Source: Streptomyces sp. GQFP (lineage in GTDB: Bacteria > Actinomycetota > Actinomycetes > Streptomycetales > Streptomycetaceae). Taken from it: 64,000 bases of DNA. Shown piece by piece: positions 42,146-50,171 of the stretch (position 1 is the first letter of the stretch; each line of letters begins with the position of its first letter). The notes under the pieces were generated by a model. The model saw only the letters and a program-made list of their open reading frames with translations. It had not been told where the DNA came from and ran no database searches. The DNA is taken from positions 6,200,001-6,264,000 of the forward strand of contig NZ_CP089312.1 of assembly GCF_021545335.1 (NCBI RefSeq), in the 5' to 3' direction. Both the position numbers and the translations under genes were made by a program.

Positions 42146-42158
42146 GCGAGGGGGCTCC

Positions 42159-43064
42159 TTACCAGTAGGCGGCGCGGTAGCGGACGGTCGCCGAGGCGGC
42201 CGGGTCCGTGCTGCCGGGCGCGGCGCGGTAGATCAGGTTCGTGATGCCGGGGGCGAGTGTGAACGTCTGCTCGGGCACGCTGCGCGTGGTCGCGGTGTAG
42301 AGGCGGCTGGCGGTGCCGTTGAGGGTGACGGTGCCGGCGCGCGTGTCCACGGTGAGCAGGTCCTCGGCGGACAGGGGGAGGTCGTATTCGAGTTGGTCGC
42401 CCGTGGCGAGGCAGGTGAGCGACGGGCGGTCGACGGGCCCGCGGAACTCGATCACGGGGTGTGTGGCGGCGTCGCCGGTGTTCTCCGCGGTGAGGTCGCC
42501 GGTGCTGCCCGGTTGCCCAAAGTCGAGCGGCCACGTGAGCGGCCACTCGATACCGGGTTCGGACATGGGCAGGGTCGTCGACACGCTGCGCTCGGCCAGC
42601 TCGTAGCGGCGGGGGTCGCTCGCCTCCCACTGGATCGCCGCATCCGTGATGACGCCTACGCGGTAGCCGATGCCGGCCGGGATGGCGCGGCGCGTGGCGC
42701 GCGCGTAGGCGAGCAGGGGCCCGCGCTCGTCGAGCCATGCCACGAACGGCAACTCGTCCTCGACGGGCACCGTGGCGCGGTTGAGGGCGGCGACGGCGGT
42801 GCCGATGCCCTCGCGGGGGGCCCGCACCATCAAACCGTCGAGGCCGATGGTGCGGGCCTGCGCGAGCAGGCGGCCCGGTATCGAGCCGTGCGCATCCGCG
42901 CGGGCGACCGACCCTGAGTCGAGGGCCGGTAGCTCCTCCCAACCGGTGATTGCCTTCCACCGGTAGGGAGTGCCGGGCCCGATGAGCAGGTCCCCGTACT
43001 GAACATGCCCGGGTCGTGTGACCAGGGCGCCCGCGGTGAGGGCGGCGCCCTGCGTGGTCGTCAC
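42159..43064 (-). CDS. Phage distal tail protein
   Basis: 301 residues from GTG 43064. Middle YRWKAITGWEELPALDSGSV and REGIGTAVAALNRATVPVED, plus IEFRGPVDRPSLT and VTLNGTASRLYT, are typical of actinophage distal tail (Dit-like) proteins that join the tube to the tip. It follows the tape measure gene, as expected. Confidence 0.8.
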   Translation of the reverse strand: MTTTQGAALTAGALVTRPGHVQYGDLLIGPGTPYRWKAITGWEELPALDSGSVARADAHGSIPGRLLAQARTIGLDGLMVRAPREGIGTAVAALNRATVPVEDELPFVAWLDERGPLLAYARATRRAIPAGIGYRVGVITDAAIQWEASDPRRYELAERSVSTTLPMSEPGIEWPLTWPLDFGQPGSTGDLTAENTGDAATHPVIEFRGPVDRPSLTCLATGDQLEYDLPLSAEDLLTVDTRAGTVTLNGTASRLYTATTRSVPEQTFTLAPGITNLIYRAAPGSTDPAASATVRYRAAYW

Positions 43065-43073
43065 GGTCGCGCT

Positions 43074-45302
43074 TCACCCCCTCGCCTTGGCGGCCCATGC
43101 GAGGGCGCGCGCGTTGTCGTCGGGTGTGCCGGTCTCGGCGGCGTGCCAGTGCTCGATGTGCACGCCGGCGGACGGCGCGGTGAACGCGCCCGTGGGGGCG
43201 CCGGCGAACGCGGGTACGGCGGGCGGGGTGACCAGCGTCGACATGACGCGGTCCAGGGCGCCCTGTCCGGCACGGATGCCCTTGACCACGCCGGCCGGGA
43301 TCCAACGGCCAACCGACCTGGCCATGACGCGGCTCGGGCTGTGAATCCCAAGTGCCTTGGCGATCGGGCCCGGAATGAGATCCTTGGCCCAACTGATCAG
43401 CGTGGACTTGAGCCAGGAACCCATGGACTTGATGCCGTTCCACAGGCCGAGCACAACGTCGGTTCCCTTGTCGTACAACAGTTGCTTTAGGGAGCCGATT
43501 GCGGCGGATATTCGCTGCGGTAGGCCACGCACCCACGAAACCATTTCGCCGGCCTTGTTGACCGTGGCCGTTTTGATGTTCTGCCAATGACTGATGATCA
43601 GGCCGAGTAGCGTCCACTTGAGGAATGCCTGATACAGCATCCCCGGAATGCCCTTGACCCAATTAACGGTGGCGTTCCACCATGTGACGGCGTTCGACTT
43701 GATGGTCGACCAGTGCTTGATCAGTAGACCAATAAGCGTGAAGTTCAGGAACGCGTTTATGAGCGCATCCTTTGCCCACACGACTTTATCGACGACCCAA
43801 TCCCAAGCGGCTAACGTCCACTTCTTGACGTCATCCCAGTAAGCGATAATCAGAATGACGAGTGCGCCGATGGCGAGGCTAACCCAACCGATCGGGCCCA
43901 TGCCCATAATCCATGCTTTCGCCATCTGTGCGCCCGCAATGAGGGACTGAACACCGAGGGCGGTAATCGTTGGGATGACCACGGCGGCGAGTACCGCGGC
44001 GAATGCGGTGAACACGTCTTGGTGTTCGCTGACGAATGAGAACAGGCTCGACAGTACGGGGATCACGGTGTTGCCGATGAACTCGGTCAACGACTGCATG
44101 GCGCCGCGCTTGAAAGCCTCGATCTTGGTCCCTGCGTTGTCGCGCAGGGAATCGCCCATCTGTGAGGCGGCGCCGCCTACCTTGCCCAACGTGTCGACGG
44201 CCTTCGACGGGTCCAGCGCGTAAAGCGCTGCCTGCATGTCCTCGGACTTGGTCTTGAAAAGCGATACGGCGAGGGCGTTACGCTCTGCGGGATCCTTGAT
44301 CTTCCGCATGGAATCAAAAATCTTGTCCAGTGCGGCCGAGGCTTTCGGGCCGCCTTCCGTAAAGGCGGCCTGCATTTCCTTGCCGTTCAGGCCGATAGAG
44401 GCGAAAGCCTTATCGACATCGGGCCCGCCGGCCTGCACGGTAAGCAAGAATTCCTTGAGGCTGTCGGCGACAACATCCGTATCTCTCGCGCCAGCCTTGA
44501 GACCTTGCGACATGAGGCCCGTTGCCGTGGTCGCATCGAGGCCGACGTTACGGAAGATCGTCGAATACTCATTGAAGGTGTCCGCAATGTCATCGGCCCT
44601 GGGGCCCATGTTTTGCAGACCCTTTGTCAGTACGTCAAGGGCCTCCGTGCCATTCTTCGCAAGTCCCGTCTTGAGCATCTGGCCAACTGCGTTTGCAGTC
44701 TGGCCGAGGTCCAATTCGAACGTCGAGGCAAGATCCGAAACCTTCGTTGCGATGCTCTGGATTTGCGCATTGGTCGCTTCCGGCGGGGCGATTCCCGCGC
44801 GCATGGTCGCCGATATCGCGTCGGCGGCGCCCTGAAAGTCGGCCGTGACGGCGTCGGCGAACATGTCGCCGGCTATCTCGCCGTACTTCTTGGCCTCGGC
44901 GGGGGTCGCGCCGAGTTGAGCGGCGAGGCGCCCGGTGATCTGGCTTTGTTCGAGGGCCTGGCCGAATCCCTCCATGAGCAGGGCGCCGGCGGCCATGCCT
45001 ACGCCGGCGAGGCCGATTTGCAGGCTCGACGACAGGCGGTCGCGGAGACTTCCGCCGGTCTCCTCTCCGACGTCTTCGCCGGCCTTGGCCACCTCGCCGC
45101 CGGCGTCCCGTACTGCGGTCGCTGCGGTGGTGGCGAGGCCGTCGCCGAGGGCGTTACCGGCGTCGCGGCCGGCGCGCTCGGCGTCGTCGGCGATGGTCGA
45201 GCCGCTTGCCCGTACGGCCTGCTCGGCGCGGGACAGGCCCGTATCGACGCCGGATTCGTCAACGGCGATCGTGGCCAGTAGCTCGCCCACGGTCAACGCC
45301 AC
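43074..45302 (-). CDS. Phage tape measure protein
   Basis: 742 residues from GTG 45302 (GGAGG upstream). Alternating helices, hydrophobic segments (VVIPTITALGVQSLIAGAQ; MGPIGWVSLAIGALVILIIA), Trp-rich repeats (VTWWNATVNWVKGIPGML; EMVSWVRGLPQRI) and the classic end GIHSPSRVMARSVGRWIPAG. At ~0.15 nm per residue this predicts a ~110-nm tail. The part between about 43340 and 44780 is visibly less GC-rich than the rest, suggesting mosaic origin. Confidence 0.95.
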   Translation of the reverse strand: MALTVGELLATIAVDESGVDTGLSRAEQAVRASGSTIADDAERAGRDAGNALGDGLATTAATAVRDAGGEVAKAGEDVGEETGGSLRDRLSSSLQIGLAGVGMAAGALLMEGFGQALEQSQITGRLAAQLGATPAEAKKYGEIAGDMFADAVTADFQGAADAISATMRAGIAPPEATNAQIQSIATKVSDLASTFELDLGQTANAVGQMLKTGLAKNGTEALDVLTKGLQNMGPRADDIADTFNEYSTIFRNVGLDATTATGLMSQGLKAGARDTDVVADSLKEFLLTVQAGGPDVDKAFASIGLNGKEMQAAFTEGGPKASAALDKIFDSMRKIKDPAERNALAVSLFKTKSEDMQAALYALDPSKAVDTLGKVGGAASQMGDSLRDNAGTKIEAFKRGAMQSLTEFIGNTVIPVLSSLFSFVSEHQDVFTAFAAVLAAVVIPTITALGVQSLIAGAQMAKAWIMGMGPIGWVSLAIGALVILIIAYWDDVKKWTLAAWDWVVDKVVWAKDALINAFLNFTLIGLLIKHWSTIKSNAVTWWNATVNWVKGIPGMLYQAFLKWTLLGLIISHWQNIKTATVNKAGEMVSWVRGLPQRISAAIGSLKQLLYDKGTDVVLGLWNGIKSMGSWLKSTLISWAKDLIPGPIAKALGIHSPSRVMARSVGRWIPAGVVKGIRAGQGALDRVMSTLVTPPAVPAFAGAPTGAFTAPSAGVHIEHWHAAETGTPDDNARALAWAAKARG

Positions 45303-45352
45303 GGCCTCACCTCCTCGGGTGGTCCGGCCGTGGTGCCGGGGTGTGCGGGGTG

Positions 45353-46041
45353 TTACCGGGCGGGCAGGCCCGTGATGCGGGCGATGTCCTCGGGGGAGTC
45401 GGCGCGGCGCGGTGTGCGGCGCCACTCGCGGGCAAAGCGGCTGTCCCCAGACAGGGAGCCGACCAGGGCGAGGAACCTGCGGGTGGACATGGCGGCCAAC
45501 TCGGCCGGCTTCACGTGGTGTTCGCGGGACAGGTCACCCTCGACGGCTGACCAGTGCCGGATTACCGCTTGCCAGAACTCCGACGCTTCCCGTTCTTCGG
45601 CTTCGTCCTGCGCGCCGCCCGGTTCGGCGCCGCTGCTTTTCCCTCGGCGCGAGCCTGCTCCTGCTCGTCGTGCAGCTCGGCGGCGCGCTGCATGGTCACG
45701 CTGTCGGGGGTGCGGACGTTGGCGGCCGAGTAGATGAGCACGATGCCGAACTGCCGGTCGGTCATGCCGTGTTCGGCCCACACGTCGAGAGTGTCGGTAC
45801 CGAACAAGGTGGCGAGCATCTTGCGCACGTCGCGCGGGTCGCTGCTGTTCTGTACGCGTTCCATCTGGAGCGTGAACATGAGCGGCAGGGAGTCGGGCAG
45901 CACGTAGCGGGTGCCGTACAGGGTGAGTGCCTGCCGGGGCCGTGTGGTGTCCTGCTCGGCGAAGAACGCGTCAAAGTCGGCGGGGGCGCCGGCTGTGGGC
46001 TGCTCGTCGAGGTCTTCCCACTCGGTGGTGTCGGTCGTCAT
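45353..46041 (-). CDS. Tail assembly chaperone GT product by programmed -1 frameshift
   Basis: The tail chaperone frame (start 46041) and a downstream frame ending at 45353 overlap. At GGGAAAA (complement of 45637-45643) the ribosome can slip back one base: GGA AAA becomes GGG AAA, then reads AGC AGC GGC. Fusion = 135 residues + 94 residues = 229. The T part contains FWQAVIRHWSAVEGDLSREH and RRFLALVGSL, as in actinophage T proteins. Conserved in siphoviruses. Confidence 0.85.
45562..46041 (-). CDS. Tail assembly chaperone G (non-shifted product)
   Basis: 159 residues; ATG 46041 overlaps the stop of the major tail gene as ATGA. Pattern: acidic N-terminus, TLYGTRYVLPDSLPLMFTLQ, DPRDVRKMLATLFG, GMTDRQFGIVLIY and a basic C-terminus (KPKNGKRRSSGKR) that is lost in the frameshifted form. 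Binds the tape measure during tail assembly together with GT. Confidence 0.88.
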   Translation of the reverse strand: MTTDTTEWEDLDEQPTAGAPADFDAFFAEQDTTRPRQALTLYGTRYVLPDSLPLMFTLQMERVQNSSDPRDVRKMLATLFGTDTLDVWAEHGMTDRQFGIVLIYSAANVRTPDSVTMQRAAELHDEQEQARAEGKAAAPNRAARRTKPKNGKRRSSGKR

Positions 46042-46511
46042 CAGCCGGCCACCGCCGTACTCGTCGGGGCGCCGCATCGCGTGATGGTGGCGGACCATGA
46101 CGTCTTCTCGTTGGTGCCTCCGCCCTGCTCTCCGGGCGTGACGGTGGCCTCCCACACAACCCACTTGGTCTGTGTCTCGTGCCGCCACCGGACCATGTTC
46201 CGGGAGTCGATACCGAGGCGCTGGGACCACTCGGTGTCCACGTACGCCTGTCCGGCGTCCTGGGCCTTGGTGGTCTTGTCGATGCGGAACTGTCCTTCAA
46301 GTTCGAGGGTCGCGCCGCGCTGCATGACGTCCTGCTCGTAGTGGCCTTCGGACTCGAACGCGGTGGTGTCGGCGGTCTCTTCGTTCTCGCCGGGGTTGTG
46401 CGTGAACGTGGTGAGTCCGCTGATGGGCAACCACGTCTCGTCCGTCGTGCTGGCGTCCTCGACCTGGAATATCCAGCCGCGGGCGTCGATGGGGCGGGTA
46501 CTGCCTGCCAT
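46041..46511 (-). CDS. Phage major tail protein
   Basis: 156 residues. GWIFQVEDAS, LPISGLTTFTHNPGENEETA, ATLELEGQF and a final VVWEATVTPGEQGGGTNEKT match actinophage major tail (tube) proteins. Location between the terminator and chaperone genes agrees. Confidence 0.88.
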   Translation of the reverse strand: MAGSTRPIDARGWIFQVEDASTTDETWLPISGLTTFTHNPGENEETADTTAFESEGHYEQDVMQRGATLELEGQFRIDKTTKAQDAGQAYVDTEWSQRLGIDSRNMVRWRHETQTKWVVWEATVTPGEQGGGTNEKTSWSATITRCGAPTSTAVAG

Positions 46512-46524
46512 GGGGCGGGCCTCC

Positions 46525-46935
46525 TTACGGGGTGGGGCCGGACACGTCGAGGTCGACGTTCACGACGTGCTCGTGTCGGCCGTTACTGTCGAGCCCCATC
46601 GGGGCGGGGGTGCCGCGTGCGGCGGCGAGGGTGAGCCACGTGCCGTCCGGTAGCTCGACGCCGGCGAGGCCGTGCAGCGCGCGGTACAGGGCCGTACAGC
46701 GGGCGCGGGACACACGGGGGTCAGGGGTGCCGCGGACGCGGATTTGTAGGCGGGGGGTGTCGGCGTCGTCGCGGGCCTCGGGCGGTGTGCCGTCGTACAG
46801 GGCGAGGGACACGGCCTTGTCGGGGCCGGGCGGCATGGTCTCGATGAACGTGTCACCAGTGGTGCCGGTCGGGTCGTAGTCGAGCAGGCCGAGGCCGTCG
46901 AGGTAGCGGGCGAGGCCGTCGAGCAGGTCAGCCAC
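46525..46935 (-). CDS. Phage tail terminator protein
   Basis: 136 residues from GTG 46935 (GGAGGGA). LLDGLARYLDGLGLL, VSLALYDGTPPEARD, LQIRVRGTPDPRV and ALHGLAG are typical of actinophage minor tail/terminator proteins that cap the tube at the neck. Overlaps the upstream gene by 8 bases. Confidence 0.8.
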   Translation of the reverse strand: MADLLDGLARYLDGLGLLDYDPTGTTGDTFIETMPPGPDKAVSLALYDGTPPEARDDADTPRLQIRVRGTPDPRVSRARCTALYRALHGLAGVELPDGTWLTLAAARGTPAPMGLDSNGRHEHVVNVDLDVSGPTP

Positions 46936-47281
46936 GAAGTTCCCTCCGTACCTGCGCGGCGATGATGGCCTCGACGGTCGCCGACTCCTCGTTCAACGGG
47001 TCTTCGAGGTATTTCGCGGTGCGGCCGGCGTCGTGCCGAAGGGTCATGTCCTCGTGCTGGCGCACGGCGTAGGGCTGATCAAAGCTGACTGCGCCGGTGA
47101 GGCTGGCCTCGTCGACCGACGCGACTCCGGACCGTTCGAGGGTGCCCTCTTCGATCGGCACGCGGCGGCGGGCGACCTGTAGCACGTGCTCGACGGCCAT
47201 TCGTACGCCTCGCAGTGCGCCCGCTCGGGTGCGGCGGACGGCGGGCGCTGAGTTCCACGTGATCCGTACGCGCTGCGTCAC
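46928..47281 (-). CDS. Phage neck protein, HK97 gp10-like
   Basis: 117 residues from GTG 47281, overlapping the preceding stop. AVEHVLQVARRRVPIEEGTL and FDQPYAVRQHEDMTLRHDAG are characteristic of the HK97 gp10/minor-capsid-like neck family. Short helical protein at the head-tail joint. Confidence 0.78.
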   Translation of the reverse strand: MTQRVRITWNSAPAVRRTRAGALRGVRMAVEHVLQVARRRVPIEEGTLERSGVASVDEASLTGAVSFDQPYAVRQHEDMTLRHDAGRTAKYLEDPLNEESATVEAIIAAQVRRELRG

Positions 47282-47595
47282 TCGCACATCACCTCCGTCG
47301 ACTCCGGGGCGCCGAGGCCCGGGGCGGTGTGCTCGGTAAAGCTGATGACGGTGGTGGTGCGGCCGTCGGGGAGAGTGATCCGGGATCCGGGCGGCGCGGT
47401 GAGGCCCGGGGCGGCGTAGACCTGGGCGGTGCTCACCACCTCGGCGCCGGTCGCGGACCGCACGCGCTTGATGGTCCCGGTGACCAGGGCGCGCACGTCC
47501 TCGGCCGGCTCGTACTGTCCGCCGTACGCGGAATCGCCGCGGTACGCCTCGACCTTGATCCGGTGCCTCAGTAGCCACCGTGGCAGTGCGGGCAT
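47278..47595 (-). CDS. Phage head-closure/neck protein
   Basis: 105 residues from ATG 47595. MPALPRWLLRHRIKVEAYRG, VRALVTGTIKRVRSATGAEV and DGRTTTVISFTEHTAPG follow the actinophage head-closure pattern. Overlaps the preceding adaptor gene by 28 bases. Confidence 0.75.
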   Translation of the reverse strand: MPALPRWLLRHRIKVEAYRGDSAYGGQYEPAEDVRALVTGTIKRVRSATGAEVVSTAQVYAAPGLTAPPGSRITLPDGRTTTVISFTEHTAPGLGAPESTEVMCE

Positions 47596-47990
47596 TCGCC
47601 GATCACCCCCGGGAGCAGGCCGGCGCGGTTGAGGGCGCGGTGCGCGCGGTCGGCGAGGTCGACGGCGCCCGGGTACGTGGGCCCGCCGCGGCGGCCGGAC
47701 AGGGACAGGGGGCCGAGGCTGACGGAGTCCCATCGGCCGGCGGCGCCTGTGCCGGTGTCGCCGGTCTCCTGCCAGTACTCGATTTGGGCACAGACGGCGT
47801 TGGACAGGGCCTCGATCACCTCGGGGTGCGCGGGCATGCCGGCGGCGTCGGTGCAGTAGACGGCGGTGAGTAGGGCCTCGTCGATGTCCTCGGACGCACG
47901 GGCGATGAGTCGGGCGATGTCGGCCGGCGCGGTCTGCTCGCCGGTCCACCCCAAGTAGTCGTCCGCGGTCGCGTAGAGGCGACGGGCCAC
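47568..47990 (-). CDS. Phage head-tail adaptor (connector)
   Basis: 140 residues from GTG 47990. LYATADDYLGWTG and ADIARLIARASEDIDEALLT near the N-terminus, ALSNAVCAQIEYWQETGDTG, and a CPHC pair at the end. Helical connector that binds the portal ring; assigned by order and pattern. Confidence 0.75.
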   Translation of the reverse strand: MARRLYATADDYLGWTGEQTAPADIARLIARASEDIDEALLTAVYCTDAAGMPAHPEVIEALSNAVCAQIEYWQETGDTGTGAAGRWDSVSLGPLSLSGRRGGPTYPGAVDLADRAHRALNRAGLLPGVIGECPHCHGGY

Positions 47991-47993
47991 GGC

Positions 47994-48188
47994 TCACGCT
48001 CCCTTCGAACGCGAACGCCCCGCCGGCTTCTTCGCGGGCGGGGCGTCCTCGTCGGTGACGGTGTAGCCGTGGCGCCTGGCGTAGGCGATCACGGCCGGGT
48101 CGTCGGTTTCGGCGCGGCCGTCCTCGAACTGGACGCCGGCCACGCCACGGCCGGTGAACCCCTCGCGGGGCGTGTGGATCACGGCCAT
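47994..48188 (-). CDS. Small phage head protein
   Basis: 64 residues from ATG 48188. GFTGRGVAGVQFEDGRAET, DDPAVIAYARRHGYTV, then a basic Lys/Arg/Ser tail. The small beta pattern and place between major capsid and adaptor match the short head proteins of actinophages. Confidence 0.7.
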   Translation of the reverse strand: MAVIHTPREGFTGRGVAGVQFEDGRAETDDPAVIAYARRHGYTVTDEDAPPAKKPAGRSRSKGA

Positions 48189-49195
48189 TAGCGGACCTTG
48201 ATGTTGCGGAACACGGCGGCGGCCTTGGTCGCCTTGAGCGCGACGGCCACCGGTCCCATTTCCACCTCGCCCTTCTTCACGGCGCCGGCGGTCGTGAAGT
48301 CGGGGAGGTAGGTGGACACGATCTGTCCGCCGGCGGTGGCCACGGCGTGGAAACCGTCGAGGCCGGCGCGGTAGGCGTAGAGGTCGGTGAGGCCGGTCGC
48401 GGCGGTGCCGCCCACGGTCCGGTTCTCTACCGGGATGATCGGGTCGTTGGATCCGGCCTTGGTGCCCGGGTCGGCGAACACGATGTTCCCGTACTGCTCG
48501 CGCTCGACCGGGCGGCCACCGGGACCGAGCAGGCCGTCGACCGGGTTGCGGGTGTACATGCCGGCCCGACGCGCGGCGGCCCGAACGCGGGCGAGGGCGA
48601 GGCCGTTGCCGAGAATGACGGTCGGCGCTCCGTCGAGCAGAGACAGGAACTCGTCGATGGCGTCGAGGGCCTTGTGCACGCTCGCGGGGTCGGCGTCGAA
48701 GTCCGACCAGTTCGTGACGCGGTCGAGGCGGAACTCGGTGTTCGAACCGGACAGGGCCTTGTCGAGGCCGTCGAACCCGTTCTCGTCCGTCTCCGTGTCG
48801 CCGTTGATCACGGCGTCCTGGAACTGGGTGGACGTCGCCTTGATCTTCTGCGCCATGTTCAGCGCGACAGAGCCGGACGCGGCCGGGCCGATCTGCGCAA
48901 TGACGCGGTCCACCTCGAACGCCCCACCGAGGACGGCGAGATCCACGCTGTACTTCTGCGTGGTCACGTTGCTGGTCGTGTACTCGCTGTTGAGCGCACG
49001 GAACCCGGCGGTGGGCTGGGTGATCAGGCGCCGGTACCCGTAGGTGAGGGTCGCGCCGCCACCGGTCGGGTTGACGGCCTGCTCGAACTGGAGGGAATCG
49101 AGGACCGCGGAAGACTTGCGGAACTCGTCGATGACCTGGACGTCGAGATCATCGGTGGCGTTGTTCTTGGCCTCGGCCAGAGAAACGGCGGGCAT
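48188..49195 (-). CDS. Phage major capsid protein (HK97 fold)
   Basis: 335 residues from ATG 49195 (AGGAG). VSLAEAKNNATDDLDVQVID, a long linker, FRALNSEYTTSNVTTQKYSV, FEVDRVIAQIGP, QDAVINGDTETDENGFDGL and VDGLLGPGGRPVEREQYGN are those of actinophage HK97-type capsids. Normal length for a capsid without a fused protease domain. Confidence 0.92.
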   Translation of the reverse strand: MPAVSLAEAKNNATDDLDVQVIDEFRKSSAVLDSLQFEQAVNPTGGGATLTYGYRRLITQPTAGFRALNSEYTTSNVTTQKYSVDLAVLGGAFEVDRVIAQIGPAASGSVALNMAQKIKATSTQFQDAVINGDTETDENGFDGLDKALSGSNTEFRLDRVTNWSDFDADPASVHKALDAIDEFLSLLDGAPTVILGNGLALARVRAAARRAGMYTRNPVDGLLGPGGRPVEREQYGNIVFADPGTKAGSNDPIIPVENRTVGGTAATGLTDLYAYRAGLDGFHAVATAGGQIVSTYLPDFTTAGAVKKGEVEMGPVAVALKATKAAAVFRNIKVR

Positions 49196-49240
49196 GGGTG
49201 GTGCTCCTGTCTACGGGCCCGATGGGGCGGGGAAGGGTGA

Positions 49241-49906
49241 TCAGGCGTTGGCGGCGAATCGCGCCGCAATGGCCTGGTCGAGCGTGGTGGGCTTGGTGTC
49301 GCCGGCCGGGTTGGCGTCGAACGCGGCGCCGCCGCGGGCCGGACCGACGGTGAGGGCGAGGTGCGGGTTTGCCTGCACGGCGGCCGTGATGGCGGCGGTG
49401 ACGGCGCTCGGGTCGGCGGCGTTCACCTGGCCCATGGCGTCCATGAACGCGCGGGAGTCGAGCAGGCGGGACACGTCGGCGCCCGCGGCCGGCGCCGCGG
49501 CGATCACGGCGGACTGCGCGGCGAGCTGTCGAGCGGCATCCTGTCCGCCCGTCACGGCCTGCTGCGCCCACCTCGGCAGGCTCGTCACGTTGCCCTCGAC
49601 GGCCGGGGCCTGCGGCGCCGGCGCGGCCGGCGCGGCGGGCGTCTGCGGGGCCTGGGCGGGCTGCTGGGCGCCCTTGATCAGGTCCTGGGCCCACTGGGGC
49701 AGGCTCGCGACGTCCTGCGCCTCCGGGGCGTTCGGCGCGGCCGGCGCCGGCGCGGCCGGAACGGCGGGGGTCTGCGGCGCGGCCGGGACGGCAGGCGCGG
49801 CAGGTGCCGCCGGCGTCGGGGTCGGCGCGGCCGGGGCCGCGGGCGCCACTGGGGCGGCCGGCGCGGCGGGTGCGGCGGGGGCGTTCGAGGGGGTCGACTC
49901 GGGCAT
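49241..49906 (-). CDS. Ala/Pro-rich scaffold-like capsid assembly protein
   Basis: 221 residues from ATG 49906 (AGGAAGGGA). Long Pro-Ala repeats, then two copies of a (V.SLP.WAQ) motif (VASLPQWAQDLIKGAQ and VTSLPRWAQQAVTGGQ), then helices. Position immediately before the capsid gene and the SLPxWAQ motif are typical of actinophage scaffolds. No protease motif seen. Confidence 0.75.
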   Translation of the reverse strand: MPESTPSNAPAAPAAPAAPVAPAAPAAPTPTPAAPAAPAVPAAPQTPAVPAAPAPAAPNAPEAQDVASLPQWAQDLIKGAQQPAQAPQTPAAPAAPAPQAPAVEGNVTSLPRWAQQAVTGGQDAARQLAAQSAVIAAAPAAGADVSRLLDSRAFMDAMGQVNAADPSAVTAAITAAVQANPHLALTVGPARGGAAFDANPAGDTKPTTLDQAIAARFAANA

Positions 49907-49939
49907 CGGGGGGTCCCTTCCTGGGGTTCGCGGGCATGC

Positions 49940-49965
49940 AAAAGGGGCCCGCCGCGGCGGGCCCC
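49940..49965 (-). terminator. Rho-independent terminator upstream of the scaffold gene
   Basis: 22-bp palindrome GGGGCCCGCCGCGGCGGGCC + CC (49944-49965), followed on the minus strand by TTTT (complement of AAAA 49940-49943). Ends the packaging/portal transcript. Confidence 0.8.
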
Positions 49966-49991
49966 CTGGGGGTGAGGTGGTCGGGTGAGCG

Positions 49992-50168
49992 CTACGTGTC
50001 GGCGTCCTCGCCCTGGTCTGCGATCGGGCGCTCGCGGGCATAGCCCTTGATCCACGCCGTACGGAGCAGAGACGTTGCGGGGTACGGGCACGCCCTCGGC
50101 TCGTCGCCGTTGCGTCCGGCCTCGGCGCCGGCCAGTAGCGCGCGCACGATGTCCTCGCGGGTCCCCAC
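49992..50168 (-). CDS. Rmf/CrpP-like small phage protein
   Basis: 58 residues from GTG 50168 (AGAGGTG ribosome site, 3 bases after the minor capsid stop). Contains ACPYPATSLLRTAWIKGYAR, the CPY ... W..GY signature of the ribosome-modulation-factor/CrpP-like small proteins common in phage head modules. Function in phage unknown. Confidence 0.75.
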   Translation of the reverse strand: MGTREDIVRALLAGAEAGRNGDEPRACPYPATSLLRTAWIKGYARERPIADQGEDADT

Positions 50169-50171
50169 TGC

